Assembly (NCBI GenBank): GCA_016235455.1
Contig: JACRKZ010000031.1
Span: forward strand, 1 to 64,000
Source: Armatimonadota bacterium
GTDB lineage: Bacteria; Armatimonadota; UBA10988
DNA: 64,000 nucleotides
Reading direction: 5' to 3'
A program made the position numbers and the translations under genes. Below are positions 52,724 through 61,938 of the stretch, in pieces (the first letter of the stretch is position 1; every line of letters starts with the position of its first letter). The notes beneath the pieces were generated by a model. It did no database searches. It was not told where the DNA came from and saw only the letters and a program-made list of their open reading frames with translations.

Positions 52724-55612
52724 ATGAAACGGCCCAAGCACACAATCCTGGCCCTGTTCGCCTGCCTGGCTGTGGCTGGCTCGGTCTCGGCGCAGACCTA
52801 CCAGACCATCAGCGGGACAGCGACGAACTCGCAGCCCGGGACGTTGTTCTCCACCGTGCGCAACAACTACCTCCAGGTGGACGTGCGCGTGCCGGGCATC
52901 GTGCCCGTGGTCAATCCCGGAGGCACGACGGGTCCCACGCTCGTTGGCTACAGCAACTACCGTGGTGGCCGGGCCTGGATCAGCACCGTGCAAGGCGATC
53001 CGTTCACCGCCAACGACAACGGTGTGCGCATCGCCGGGCCGACCGCCTACTCGACATGGTGCGGGGTGCAGTTGCAGGATCTGCCCACGCCGGCCGATGA
53101 CACGCCGGCGATTGAGTACCATGAGTGCGAGACCAGCTACGAGCCGGTGAACAATCCGAACCAGGACATCTTCTCGCAGTACCCGACGGCGAGCAACGAT
53201 GAGGTCCGGTTTGCCTGGCAGATCCGCAAGGACCTGCCCTCGCTGACAACCATCCACGCCAACCCAAACGTGGCCACCAACGGTGGTCTGGCGGGCGTGA
53301 ACTCCGCTGTGCAGTGCCTCGTGTCGCAGTCCTATCGGCTGGTCGGCGACAAGGTTCGCGTCGAGATGCTGGTCCAGAACGTCAGCAATGCCAGCGTGCG
53401 CATCGGCGGGCACATCTACATCAACCCGACCTTTGGCAGCGGCGTGCGCAACGGTGATCGGTTCCACTTCCAAGGCGTCAAGCAGACCATCGACCACGAA
53501 ATTACATTCCCCTCGACCAATGCCGCGGACGACCCGTCGTTGCGTCGCATCCCCACCTTCTACCGTACCTTCGACGATGAAGCCGCCCCGTCGGTCATTC
53601 TGGGTGGCCTGTTCGACGGCGCCGACATCCGGACGACGGCGTTGAGCGCCGGCCCGCCCACGAGCGCCATGCTGGTCGACCAGAACCTGATCACAGGCAA
53701 CTGGTTCGCCTACACGCCGGCGTCGGGCAGCCTGATCGGCGCCAACTTTGGCATCATGCTGCGCTGGGCTCCGACCTTGGTCGCCCCCAACTCGGGACGT
53801 CGGTTCATCACCTACTACGGCCTGGGCGGCACGGATGCCGACTACGACCAGCCGTACATCTTGTCCGCCGAGGCGCCGTTCAGCCTGTCGCTGGCCAATG
53901 GCGACGACCCCAACACCACCTTGGTGGAGACCAGCGACAATGTGTACCGGGCGCCGAACCCGTTCACCGTTCGCGCCTCCGTCTTCAACACCTCGGATCG
54001 GGCCATCAGCAATGTGGCCGTGGCGCTGTCGCTGCCGGCCGGCATGAGCCTGGCCAGCGCCGGAGACACGCTCAGCAAGTCCATTGGGCTCGTTCCCGCG
54101 AGGTCCGAGCAGGTGGTGAGTTGGCAGGTCAAGACGACATCGACCCTCGAGCCGGGCGTGCGGACAGTGTCCGTGTCGTCTTCCGGCACCAGCCTGACAT
54201 CGAAGATCGTGGACCGCGAGATCGGCATTCCGGCGCTGCCGCAACTGCTCTTCCCGAACGTCGCCAGGCGACTGGACATGATCTCGGTGCCCTACGATTT
54301 TGCCAACCGCGACATCCAGCACGTGCTCAACTCGTTGGGCACGGTCGGAGTGACCGGCGGCGGCAACGCGGCGGTAGCTCGCTACAATGCCGCGGCGCGC
54401 TCGTACGGGTACTTCCCGGATCCCTATATCACCAGTGTGGTCCCGGGCGAAGGCTTCTGGCTCTTCAATGGCGCTCTGACAGACCTGCGGCTGCCCACCG
54501 ACAAGGCCCAGTTGCCGCTGGCGCAGTCGGTGTCGGTGGCGCTGAGTACCGGCTGGAACCAGATCGGCTGCCCATTCACGGTGCCGGCACGGCTGTATGA
54601 CTGCGAAGTGGTGGGCAGCGACGGCATCGTCCGCAGCTTCCTCGATGCGGTCGGCGCGGGCCAGGTCAAGCCTGTCGTCTACGAGTACCAGCCCAACGAC
54701 CTGAACCCCACGGCCCAGGGCAGTTATCTGTTCGCCGGCGATGACGCCACCATGCTCAACCCGTGGCGCGGGTACTGGCTGCGTTCGCTGACGGACGTGA
54801 ACCTGGTCTTCAACGCCAACTCCCTGGTCGGACCGTTCCGCTCCAGCGGTCGCAGCCCATTGGCGCTGCGCGGCGGTTGGGAGTGCGCGCTGTCCGCTGA
54901 CTCGCCCAACACGGGCAAGCGCCCGGTGCGCCTGGGCTGCGATAGCACCTCGCTGGATGGCTACGACAGCCGCGACGTTGAGGCGCCGCCCACGCTGCGC
55001 TCCGAGGGCGACCTGCGCCTCTCGGTGCTGCGTGAGGACTGGGGTCGCGACGCCGGCCGCTACATGCGTGATATCCAGTCGGGCACTCGAGCGCAGACGC
55101 GATGGCGCCTGCTGGCCGAGTGTGACCGGGCCAACGAGGACGTGACGCTGCGGTGGAACCTGCGGACGGTGCCGGCCGATGTGCAGCTCACTTTGGTCGA
55201 CCTGGAGACGGGGGCCCAGCGGCACTTGCGCACGACCTCGGCCTTCAGCTACAACACAGGTGCGACGCCGCGGCCGCGGCTGTTCGAGGTGATTGCCACC
55301 AAGGGCGGCGGCCAGGGGCTCAGCATCCCATTCATGCAGGTGGCTGGCACGCGCGGTCGCGCGGTGACCGTGGCTTTCGGCCTGACCTCGGCCGCGACGG
55401 TCGACGTTGTGATCGAAAGCCCGACCGGGCGACGGGTGAAGCTGGTTGCTGCATCAATGGCTGCCACGGAAGGTCAAAACAGTGTATCCTGGGACGGCCT
55501 TGACGAAGGGGGCCGCCCGGTGCCTGCTGGGATGTACCGTTGCCGGGTGCTGGTTTCGACGCCGGATGGCCAACGGGCCATCGCTGAGCGTCTGGTGCGG
55601 ATTGGCCGGTAA
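52724..55612 (+). CDS. Exported protein with unique N-terminus and the shared C-terminal module
   Basis: 962 residues from ATG 52724 (AGGATGG 6 bases before; ATG 52715 is an alternative that starts 1 base after the previous stop). Signal peptide MKRPKHTILALFACLAVAGSVSA. Residues about 25-400 are beta-rich with an asparagine/threonine-rich look and no recognised family. Residues 410-510 look like a CARDB-type Ig domain (FTVRASVFNTSDRAISNVAV). The shared module follows: 514-705 (MISVPYDFANRDIQHVLNSL; NPWRGYWLRSL), 714-860 (EDWGRDAGRYMRDIQSG) and 862-962, FlgD-Ig-like (VSWDGLDEGGRPVPAGMY). Likely displayed or secreted. Function unknown. Confidence 0.82.
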   Translation: MKRPKHTILALFACLAVAGSVSAQTYQTISGTATNSQPGTLFSTVRNNYLQVDVRVPGIVPVVNPGGTTGPTLVGYSNYRGGRAWISTVQGDPFTANDNGVRIAGPTAYSTWCGVQLQDLPTPADDTPAIEYHECETSYEPVNNPNQDIFSQYPTASNDEVRFAWQIRKDLPSLTTIHANPNVATNGGLAGVNSAVQCLVSQSYRLVGDKVRVEMLVQNVSNASVRIGGHIYINPTFGSGVRNGDRFHFQGVKQTIDHEITFPSTNAADDPSLRRIPTFYRTFDDEAAPSVILGGLFDGADIRTTALSAGPPTSAMLVDQNLITGNWFAYTPASGSLIGANFGIMLRWAPTLVAPNSGRRFITYYGLGGTDADYDQPYILSAEAPFSLSLANGDDPNTTLVETSDNVYRAPNPFTVRASVFNTSDRAISNVAVALSLPAGMSLASAGDTLSKSIGLVPARSEQVVSWQVKTTSTLEPGVRTVSVSSSGTSLTSKIVDREIGIPALPQLLFPNVARRLDMISVPYDFANRDIQHVLNSLGTVGVTGGGNAAVARYNAAARSYGYFPDPYITSVVPGEGFWLFNGALTDLRLPTDKAQLPLAQSVSVALSTGWNQIGCPFTVPARLYDCEVVGSDGIVRSFLDAVGAGQVKPVVYEYQPNDLNPTAQGSYLFAGDDATMLNPWRGYWLRSLTDVNLVFNANSLVGPFRSSGRSPLALRGGWECALSADSPNTGKRPVRLGCDSTSLDGYDSRDVEAPPTLRSEGDLRLSVLREDWGRDAGRYMRDIQSGTRAQTRWRLLAECDRANEDVTLRWNLRTVPADVQLTLVDLETGAQRHLRTTSAFSYNTGATPRPRLFEVIATKGGGQGLSIPFMQVAGTRGRAVTVAFGLTSAATVDVVIESPTGRRVKLVAASMAATEGQNSVSWDGLDEGGRPVPAGMYRCRVLVSTPDGQRAIAERLVRIGR

Positions 55613-55639
55613 TCAAGGATGAAGCGGAAGGACGGTCGC

Positions 55640-58600
55640 ATGATGAAGCGCTTTCTCGAGTCGCCCCTGGCGCGGCGCATCGCCTGGATGACCCTGACGG
55701 CACTGGCGGTCGGGTTGATAGGTCCGGCCGCACAGCGCGCCGACGCGCAAGAGGCGGTTCGCGGCGCCTACTTCGTGCCGTTCACGGCGGCCGAAGGCGT
55801 GGATGCTGAGACCCCCGTGCGCATTGGCAACGGCACCGCCGAACTGCTGCAGCGCATGAGCGGAGACCCGCGAGCGAAGCAGCCTTTGGCTGTGCTGCCG
55901 GTGGTTCCGGCGCTGGATGGCCATGCGTCTCTGAGCCCCAGCAACCCGATCGTCAAGCGCGCTCTGAGTGAGTCGGCGATCACCCAGGAGGAAGTCGACA
56001 GTCCTCCGACCGCCGCCGAGCCGGCAGCCGCTCTGTGCCGCAAACTCGGCCTCGGCTATGTCATTACCGGCAACATCGACCGCTACAAGGAAGGCCCCGG
56101 CGCGGACGGCAAGAGCCAGGTCGCCGAGCTGTCCTACACGGTCAAGCTGACCGAGGTGCTGCCCGAGGGTGCCGTGGCGCAGCCCCGGACCGTGCCGATC
56201 AGCGGCGTCAGCAAGTACACGGCGACCACCGACAAAGACAAGATCATCCTCCGGGCCATCCTGACCGACCGTGTCTCCCGCGAGATCGTCTCTCAGCTCA
56301 TTGAGTTGCCGGAACTGGCGCCTGAGCCCCAGACCGAGGTGCAGGTCAAGCCCAAGCCGGCCAAGGGCAGCAACGCCTGGGCCTATGCGGGCGTCGTGGT
56401 GGCGGGCATCGCCTCCATCTTCCTGATCTCCACCATCGGCGGCGGCAAGACCAAGGCACCGGCCAACCTGGCGGTGACGGGCGTGGCCGCGGTATCCGAA
56501 CAGGACGCGGTACGCATCACCTGGCTCCAGGCGCCGGCGGCGATCGGTTACAACGTGTATCGTCGACAGGTAGGCAGCCAGCCGTTGGTGTCGAGGGCCC
56601 TCCGCGGGCGCACCACGGCTGACGGCTTCACCGTGTTGCCCAATCCGCAGACCAACAGTGTGCCGACCGTGGTTGGCGGCAACCGGACCTCCTTCATCGA
56701 CACCACGGCCGTCAGCGGCGTGGTGTATGAGTACGCCGTGGCGGGCATGAACGCCAGCAACGTGCTTGGTGCTCGCTCCAGCTCCACGACGGCGGCCCGC
56801 ACGGGCGCCAACATCGGCGCCGCGCCGCAGTTGACGGCCTCGGCCGGCAACGGCTTCGTCTCCCTGAACTGGAGCGCCAGCAGCGCCTTTGTGACCGGCT
56901 ACTTCGTGTACCGGCGCCAGGGCGGCGTGCCCGACACCGTGACCGCGGCCGACCGCGTAGCCACGGTGACCGGCCGCACGACGTTCGACGACACGCCGTT
57001 GACCAACGGGGTGGAGTACACCTACGTGGTGCAGCCGTACACGCAGATCGGTACCGGCCAGAAGTTGATCGGCACGGACAGCAACCGCGTGACGATCGCG
57101 CCGATGGCTGGCGCGCCGCCGCAGGCCCCGCGCGGGGTGGCGGCCGTGGCCAGCAACCTCGGTGTGGTGACGGTCTCGTGGCAGTTCAACGCCGAGCCGG
57201 TGGCCTCCTATGAGGTGCTCCGACTGCGTGAAGCCACGACCCGGCAGCGCACGGTGACCGGCAGTTCCTCGTGGCTGCGTGGTCTACCCGTGGACTTGGC
57301 GGCGCGCGCGCAGACCGTACGCGTCGACCCGCGTCGGTCGCGCCAGATCGACCTCACTGGCTACAGTGTGGTGGGCAGTGTGCCCAGCACGCAGAACAGC
57401 TTCGTTGAAGGGCCTCTGCCCGACGGGCTCTACACCTACGCAGTACGCGCGGTGAGCAGCACCGGCGTGCGCGGCCCGGTGGGCGTGAGCACGGCGCTGA
57501 CGGTCTCGTCGCCGCCGGCGGCTCCGGCCGGAGTGACCGCTACTGGTCAGTCCGGGGCGGTGCTGGTAGCCTGGCAGAGCGCTGCCGGCAACGTGAGCGC
57601 CTATCGCGTCTACCGTAGTCTGACGGCCATCACCGCGTCGATGACCGGCCCCGCCACGGCGCCGGGCATCTCCCGCGTGACCGAAGTCAATCCGAGCGTC
57701 ACGTCGTTCAGCGACACCGGCGTCACCAACAATACCGTGTACTACTACGCGGTGACGGCGGTGGGCCAGGGCGGCACGGAGAGCCTGTTCGGCAAGGGCA
57801 CGGCGACCACGACCGGTGCGGTGGGCGTGCCCCACGCGGCGCCGGCCACGATGACGCTGGCCACCGACCGGCCGCTCATCTCGGCCAACGGCATGCACAC
57901 GGCGGCCATCACGGCCACCGTGCAGGACCTGAGCAGTATCGCGGTGCCGGGTGTCGAGGTCATCGTCACGGCGGACCGTGGCAGCTTCAAGGCGCCCCTG
58001 CCGGCCAACGCCAGCTACGTCGACGCCACGAAGCGTCAGGTTCGCTCGCTGACGGACGCCACGGGCAAGGTTGTGCTGAACTTCATGTCGGAAGTCATCA
58101 CGACTGCCGCGACGCAGGTGGTGGCCAATATCCAGGCCCGCGCCGCGGAGCTTCCGGTAGCGCAGCAACTGCAGTCGACCAGCGTGGCGATGCAGTCGTC
58201 CGCGCCGAGTGTGCTGCTCATGAGCCCCGCGCTGGTGTCGCTGACGGCCGACCAAGCTTCCACCCAGACGGTGGCGGCACGGGTCCTGGACAGCCTGAAC
58301 CAGCCGGTGCCTGACGGCACGTTCTCGGTGGACTTCAGCCTCAGCGCCGACAACGGCGAGTTGCGTCAGTCGGGCGACGTGCAGACCTATCCGTTCCAGC
58401 GCTACCCGACCACCATCACGGTGCCGGTGACCACCGGTCGAGCGACCATGGTGTACCGCGCCGGCCCGGCCAGCGGCACGTTGCAGATCAACGCGGCGGT
58501 GGCGGGTCTGCCCGCCGTAGCCTCGTCGGCGACGGTCCGGCTGTCGGCTGGTGAAGCGACGCAGGTGTCGTTCAGCCAGACCGGCACGACGCTGAACCAG

Positions 58601-58858
58601 TTGAACGTGCCGGTCAGCGGCTCGCAGGCCATCACGGTTGACGTGCGCGACGCGCAAGGCAACCGGGTGGGCGCGGGTGTGGCCGTGCAGTTGGCTGTGG
58701 AGCCGACGGGTGTGGTCACGATCCCGGCCTCCGGCGTGACCGACGCCAATGGCCAGGTTGCCCTGAACATCACCGGCGGCGCAGTCGTCGGCGATGCGAT
58801 CATCACGGCAACCGCCGGCACGTCGGCGGAAGGCCAGTTGGCAGTCCATGTGCGCTAG
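55640..58858 (+). CDS. Exported protein: N-terminal periplasmic domain, hydrophobic helix, FN3-like and invasin-like Ig repeats
   Basis: 1072 residues from ATG 55640 (AAGGAC upstream; ATG 55619 and 55643 possible). A signal region (RIAWMTLTALAVGLIGPAAQ) is followed by a TolB-N/CsgG-like domain at about 35-235 (GLGYVITGNIDRYKEG, VAELSYTVKLTEVLPEGAVA). A hydrophobic glycine-containing helix spans about 245-268 (WAYAGVVVAGIASIFLISTI). Three to four FN3-like domains follow (RITWLQAPAAIGYNVYRRQ; FVSLNWSASSAFVTGYFVYR; VLVAWQSAAGNVSAYRVYR). Then come three Ig domains of invasin/Big_1 type (ITATVQDLSSIAVPGVEVIV; VDVRDAQGNRVGAGVAVQLA). Same architecture as the 47543 protein. A terminator hairpin follows at 58882. 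Confidence 0.8.
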   Translation: MMKRFLESPLARRIAWMTLTALAVGLIGPAAQRADAQEAVRGAYFVPFTAAEGVDAETPVRIGNGTAELLQRMSGDPRAKQPLAVLPVVPALDGHASLSPSNPIVKRALSESAITQEEVDSPPTAAEPAAALCRKLGLGYVITGNIDRYKEGPGADGKSQVAELSYTVKLTEVLPEGAVAQPRTVPISGVSKYTATTDKDKIILRAILTDRVSREIVSQLIELPELAPEPQTEVQVKPKPAKGSNAWAYAGVVVAGIASIFLISTIGGGKTKAPANLAVTGVAAVSEQDAVRITWLQAPAAIGYNVYRRQVGSQPLVSRALRGRTTADGFTVLPNPQTNSVPTVVGGNRTSFIDTTAVSGVVYEYAVAGMNASNVLGARSSSTTAARTGANIGAAPQLTASAGNGFVSLNWSASSAFVTGYFVYRRQGGVPDTVTAADRVATVTGRTTFDDTPLTNGVEYTYVVQPYTQIGTGQKLIGTDSNRVTIAPMAGAPPQAPRGVAAVASNLGVVTVSWQFNAEPVASYEVLRLREATTRQRTVTGSSSWLRGLPVDLAARAQTVRVDPRRSRQIDLTGYSVVGSVPSTQNSFVEGPLPDGLYTYAVRAVSSTGVRGPVGVSTALTVSSPPAAPAGVTATGQSGAVLVAWQSAAGNVSAYRVYRSLTAITASMTGPATAPGISRVTEVNPSVTSFSDTGVTNNTVYYYAVTAVGQGGTESLFGKGTATTTGAVGVPHAAPATMTLATDRPLISANGMHTAAITATVQDLSSIAVPGVEVIVTADRGSFKAPLPANASYVDATKRQVRSLTDATGKVVLNFMSEVITTAATQVVANIQARAAELPVAQQLQSTSVAMQSSAPSVLLMSPALVSLTADQASTQTVAARVLDSLNQPVPDGTFSVDFSLSADNGELRQSGDVQTYPFQRYPTTITVPVTTGRATMVYRAGPASGTLQINAAVAGLPAVASSATVRLSAGEATQVSFSQTGTTLNQLNVPVSGSQAITVDVRDAQGNRVGAGVAVQLAVEPTGVVTIPASGVTDANGQVALNITGGAVVGDAIITATAGTSAEGQLAVHVR

Positions 58859-58881
58859 CCGCGGTGGCTAGCGACCAGAGC

Positions 58882-58909
58882 GCCGGGCCTCGGTTCACCG
58901 AGTCCCGGC
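58882..58909 (+). terminator. Terminator hairpin splitting the envelope block
   Basis: GCCGGG and CTCGG pair with CCGAG and CCCGGC around TTCA, with one mismatch between the two stems. GTTCGTGGTTTGTG follows. It lies 24 bases past the stop of the 55640 gene. Confidence 0.6.
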
Positions 58910-58949
58910 GTTCGTGGTTTGTGTCGCCGAGTCGAGGGCGCACACCCTC

Positions 58950-58978
58950 TGGCGCGGAGCGCGGCGGGAAGGTACAAT
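58950..58978 (+). promoter_or_regulatory. Weak candidate promoter for the LptD-like/PorV-like pair
   Basis: TACAAT (5 of 6) at 58973-58978 has only a poor -35 (TGGCGC) 17 bases upstream. Its position between the hairpin at 58882 and the GTG at 59059 is what suggests a separate transcript. Confidence 0.3.
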
Positions 58979-59058
58979 TCGGTGGGCGGCCAAGGTCGCT
59001 CATGCTGCCTGGCCCACCTGATGATGGTGCCGCTGGGCAGGGGTGGAGAGGCGGCTTG

Positions 59059-61056
59059 GTGCGACGCTGGCGCGTCACATATCTGGTAACGTGGCTAGCC
59101 CTGCTGGCGTGTGGCGCGGCAACGGGCGCCACCATTGACCTTATGGCCAGCCCCAGCCGTGTCCCCGCGGATGGCGTGAGTACCATCACGCTTTCGGCCA
59201 CTGTGCGTGAAGGCACCAGCCTGGTGGAGGCGCCGGTGGCCGTGCTGTTCAACACCACGGCCGGCGAGTTGTCGCCTCTGGGCGGGGCCCGCGGCAACGG
59301 CCAGCAATTGCGCGTGATGACCCAGGGCGGTCGCGCGCAGGCGACCCTGCGGGCGACCACTTACGAGACCTCCGCGCTCGTCACAGCGGCGCTGATCGAC
59401 CAGGCCAACGCGACCACGGCTCAGCGCACTGTGACATTCGGGTCGAGCGGCACCAAGCAGGTCTTCTACGACAACATCATCAAGGTGACGGGCGCCTATC
59501 TGGCCTACTACCCGGAAGGCTCGATGATGGTCATGGAGGTGCTTGGCGATGCCGCGGTCTCGTACCAAGGCGTCGAGATCCGGGCCTCGCGGCTGCACTT
59601 GGATGTGCGCGAAGACATCCTGGTCGCGCGCGACTTCCAGGGCCGGGTGAGCATCGGGCATGGTGCGCCGCCGTACAAGAGCGATCGCAAGAACGAAGCC
59701 GCACCTTACTTCGGCGACGCGCTGGTGCTCGACATGCGCACTTTCACCGGCGCCATCTTCAGCACGCAGAGCGGGCAGACCACGCACTTTACGGGACGCG
59801 AACTGAGGAAGACGCCGGCGGTGGAGTTGCCGACGGACGCCTTCGACCTGTACGACGTGAGCGGCGCGAAGTTGCAGATCAGGGCGCGGCGGGCGGTCGT
59901 CTACCCCAATGAGAAGATCCGCTTCGACCAGCCCAAGTTCTACATGGGCGACAAGAAGATTCTGTCCCTGCCGTACTACTTCGAGCCGTTGGGCTATTCG
60001 GCCATGGGCGGCGGCGGCTTTGCGCAGTTCGTCAACTACAGCTCGCAGGACGGCCTGCTGGTCAACTTCCCCTACTACTTCGACATGGGCGATCGCTCGA
60101 CGAACGAAGTGACGCTGTCGCGGGGCGAACGGTCGGGCGTGTTCGCGCGGCAGAATGGTTGGCAGGTGTACTACCGCCACCACGCCGACTTGCCGCAGAA
60201 CAAGGGCGACTGGGACTTCACGATCGACCAGATCGGGACGCAGTTTGGCGTGACCTATCAGCGCAACCAGCGGTTTGGCAGCAATTCATACAGCTCTTTC
60301 TCGCTGACCTGGCCAGAGCACCGCAACCTTTACTCGAATGCGAACCTCTATACCACCATAGGACCGGGTACGCTGAGCGCGACGGGCAATCTGGACAACC
60401 TGCTCGGCCCCGGCGGCGGAATCAGTAACAACCTGAATGTGGTGTGGCAGAGCTTCCCGATGCGCGTCAAAGCCATCGACTCGCGTTTCTCGGTGGCCCT
60501 GGGCACCGGGTTCAGCCATTCGCTGAGCCAGCAGGACCTATGGCGCCAAAGCGTGTCGCTGAGCTGGGACCACGATGCCTGGAACTTCGGGCCCAAGGCG
60601 TCGCTGGTGCCGTATGCGGGTCTGCGCTACCAGAACACCATCAATGGAGGCCAGGAGACCGCATTTACGTTCAACACGACGTACCGGCAGGACCTGGCCG
60701 AGGGCATGACGCTGGGGCTGGGTTACACGTTCGACAAGGCGTGGAACTCGCAGTACAAGGTGCCCGACCGGCATGTGTTCTCGCTGGACTGGCAGATGAC
60801 CAAGACCAAGCTGCGCGGTTACGCGTATGCCAACTACAACCTGGTGGACCAGGCACTATCGGCCTCGGTGTTGTTCGACTACACGCTGTCGCGCAACTGG
60901 GGCCTGCAGGCGCAGACCATCTACCAGAGCAGCTCGCTGGGCTCGTTCAGCGAGACGGAGCTGTGGGCGTACCGCATGTTGGGCGGTCGCGAACTGCGCT
61001 TGCGTTATAATCTGGAACGCGGTAGGATCTTCTTCGAGATCGACAACCAATTCTGA
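59059..61056 (+). CDS. LptD-like outer-membrane barrel protein with N-terminal invasin-like Ig domain
   Basis: 665 residues from GTG 59059 (GGAGAGG 7 bases upstream; ATG 59002 is a longer option). Signal peptide RRWRVTYLVTWLALLACGAATG. Residues 25-130 form an Ig domain (SRVPADGVSTITLSATVREG ... QATLRAT) like those closing the preceding protein. Residues about 135-300 resemble the OstA/LptA-type beta-jellyroll (GDAAVSYQGVEIRASRLHLD; YDVSGAKLQIRARRAVVYPN). The segment KKILSLPYYFEPLG is a typical LptD lead-in to the barrel, which runs to a terminal phenylalanine (FFEIDNQF). LptD inserts lipopolysaccharide in the outer leaflet. The Ig domain and the absence of obvious LptD disulfide cysteines make a different export substrate possible. 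Confidence 0.78.
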   Translation: MRRWRVTYLVTWLALLACGAATGATIDLMASPSRVPADGVSTITLSATVREGTSLVEAPVAVLFNTTAGELSPLGGARGNGQQLRVMTQGGRAQATLRATTYETSALVTAALIDQANATTAQRTVTFGSSGTKQVFYDNIIKVTGAYLAYYPEGSMMVMEVLGDAAVSYQGVEIRASRLHLDVREDILVARDFQGRVSIGHGAPPYKSDRKNEAAPYFGDALVLDMRTFTGAIFSTQSGQTTHFTGRELRKTPAVELPTDAFDLYDVSGAKLQIRARRAVVYPNEKIRFDQPKFYMGDKKILSLPYYFEPLGYSAMGGGGFAQFVNYSSQDGLLVNFPYYFDMGDRSTNEVTLSRGERSGVFARQNGWQVYYRHHADLPQNKGDWDFTIDQIGTQFGVTYQRNQRFGSNSYSSFSLTWPEHRNLYSNANLYTTIGPGTLSATGNLDNLLGPGGGISNNLNVVWQSFPMRVKAIDSRFSVALGTGFSHSLSQQDLWRQSVSLSWDHDAWNFGPKASLVPYAGLRYQNTINGGQETAFTFNTTYRQDLAEGMTLGLGYTFDKAWNSQYKVPDRHVFSLDWQMTKTKLRGYAYANYNLVDQALSASVLFDYTLSRNWGLQAQTIYQSSSLGSFSETELWAYRMLGGRELRLRYNLERGRIFFEIDNQF

Positions 61057-61069
61057 TGGGAGGGCTGTC

Positions 61070-61915
61070 ATGTCCAACCTGCGGCTGAAGCCGTGGCTCG
61101 TAGTATGTGGGTTGCTCGTCATGCCTTGGCGAGCGCAGGCGCAGGATACCTCCGGCGCTGGTTTCTTCCCGTTCCGGGGCAGTGCCCGGACGGCTGGTCT
61201 GGCGGGCGCCTTCACGGCTGTCGCGGACGACGTGGCTGGCCTGCAGTGGAACCCGGCCGGCATGACCCAGGTGGCCACGCGCCAGGCGGGTGTCAACTTC
61301 AAGGTCAACGGCGACGGTGGCGACTACCTCAACGTGTCGTACATCGAGCCGGTTCGCCAGGGCAAGTTCGGCGGCGGCTTCACCTACATCAACGCCACGG
61401 ACGGCGCTGGTCGGCGTGACAACGTCTTCCAGTTCACCTATGGCCAGGCGTTCACCAACGAGCTGTCGTTCGGCGCCAATCTGCGCTATCAGACGGCCGA
61501 CGCTGGCGCGACGACCGACCAGAACTTCTCGTTCGACTTCGGCCTGCTCTTCCGCCCCAAGCGCTACAAGCAGTGGGCTGTGGGCCTGACCGCGTTGGAC
61601 ATCAATGAGCCCAGCTTCACGGGCATCGGCCTGCAGAAGCGCATCTTCAACCTGGGCTTGGCTTACCACCCGGACGAGTACACCACGCTGGCCCTGGACT
61701 GGTACGACATCGGCTCGCTGGCCCATCGTGGCCAGGCGCGCTTCGGTGCCGAGCGCCAGGTGACCCGCAACATCGCGGTGCGCGCCGGTGTGGCGCAGGA
61801 CACCTTCGGCGTGGGTCTCTCGCTCATGTACAAGTACTTCACGTTCGACTACGGCTTCCAGCGCCTGTCTGGCGCGCCGGACATGAACATGATCAGCGTG
61901 ACCGCCAACTTCTGA
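61070..61915 (+). CDS. PorV/PorQ-family outer-membrane protein
   Basis: 281 residues from ATG 61070 with GGAGGG 5 bases upstream. Signal peptide to about RAQAQ. The signature ADDVAGLQWNPAG near the N-terminus matches the PorV/PorQ/UPF0164 group (A-D-D-x-x-x-x-x-x-N-P-A-G), a FadL-like 14-strand barrel. Alternating strands continue to a terminal phenylalanine (MISVTANF). In Bacteroidota, PorV shuttles type IX secretion cargo at the outer membrane. Homologues occur in other diderm phyla without known cargo. It follows the LptD-like gene by 13 bases and lies close to three proteins with C-terminal FlgD-Ig-like domains. Confidence 0.85.
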   Translation: MSNLRLKPWLVVCGLLVMPWRAQAQDTSGAGFFPFRGSARTAGLAGAFTAVADDVAGLQWNPAGMTQVATRQAGVNFKVNGDGGDYLNVSYIEPVRQGKFGGGFTYINATDGAGRRDNVFQFTYGQAFTNELSFGANLRYQTADAGATTDQNFSFDFGLLFRPKRYKQWAVGLTALDINEPSFTGIGLQKRIFNLGLAYHPDEYTTLALDWYDIGSLAHRGQARFGAERQVTRNIAVRAGVAQDTFGVGLSLMYKYFTFDYGFQRLSGAPDMNMISVTANF

Positions 61916-61938
61916 TCCTCAGATCAGGCGCGTGACGC

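Noticed and set aside
49993-52743. 916-codon open frame on the minus strand
   Set aside because: It lies wholly opposite the C11-like/module protein, whose frame has recognisable domains. The antisense product is low in motif content and arginine/glutamine-rich.
52436-55225. 929-codon open frame on the minus strand
   Set aside because: Antisense shadow of the 52724 gene, with no signal peptide or domain; the plus frame carries the shared module.
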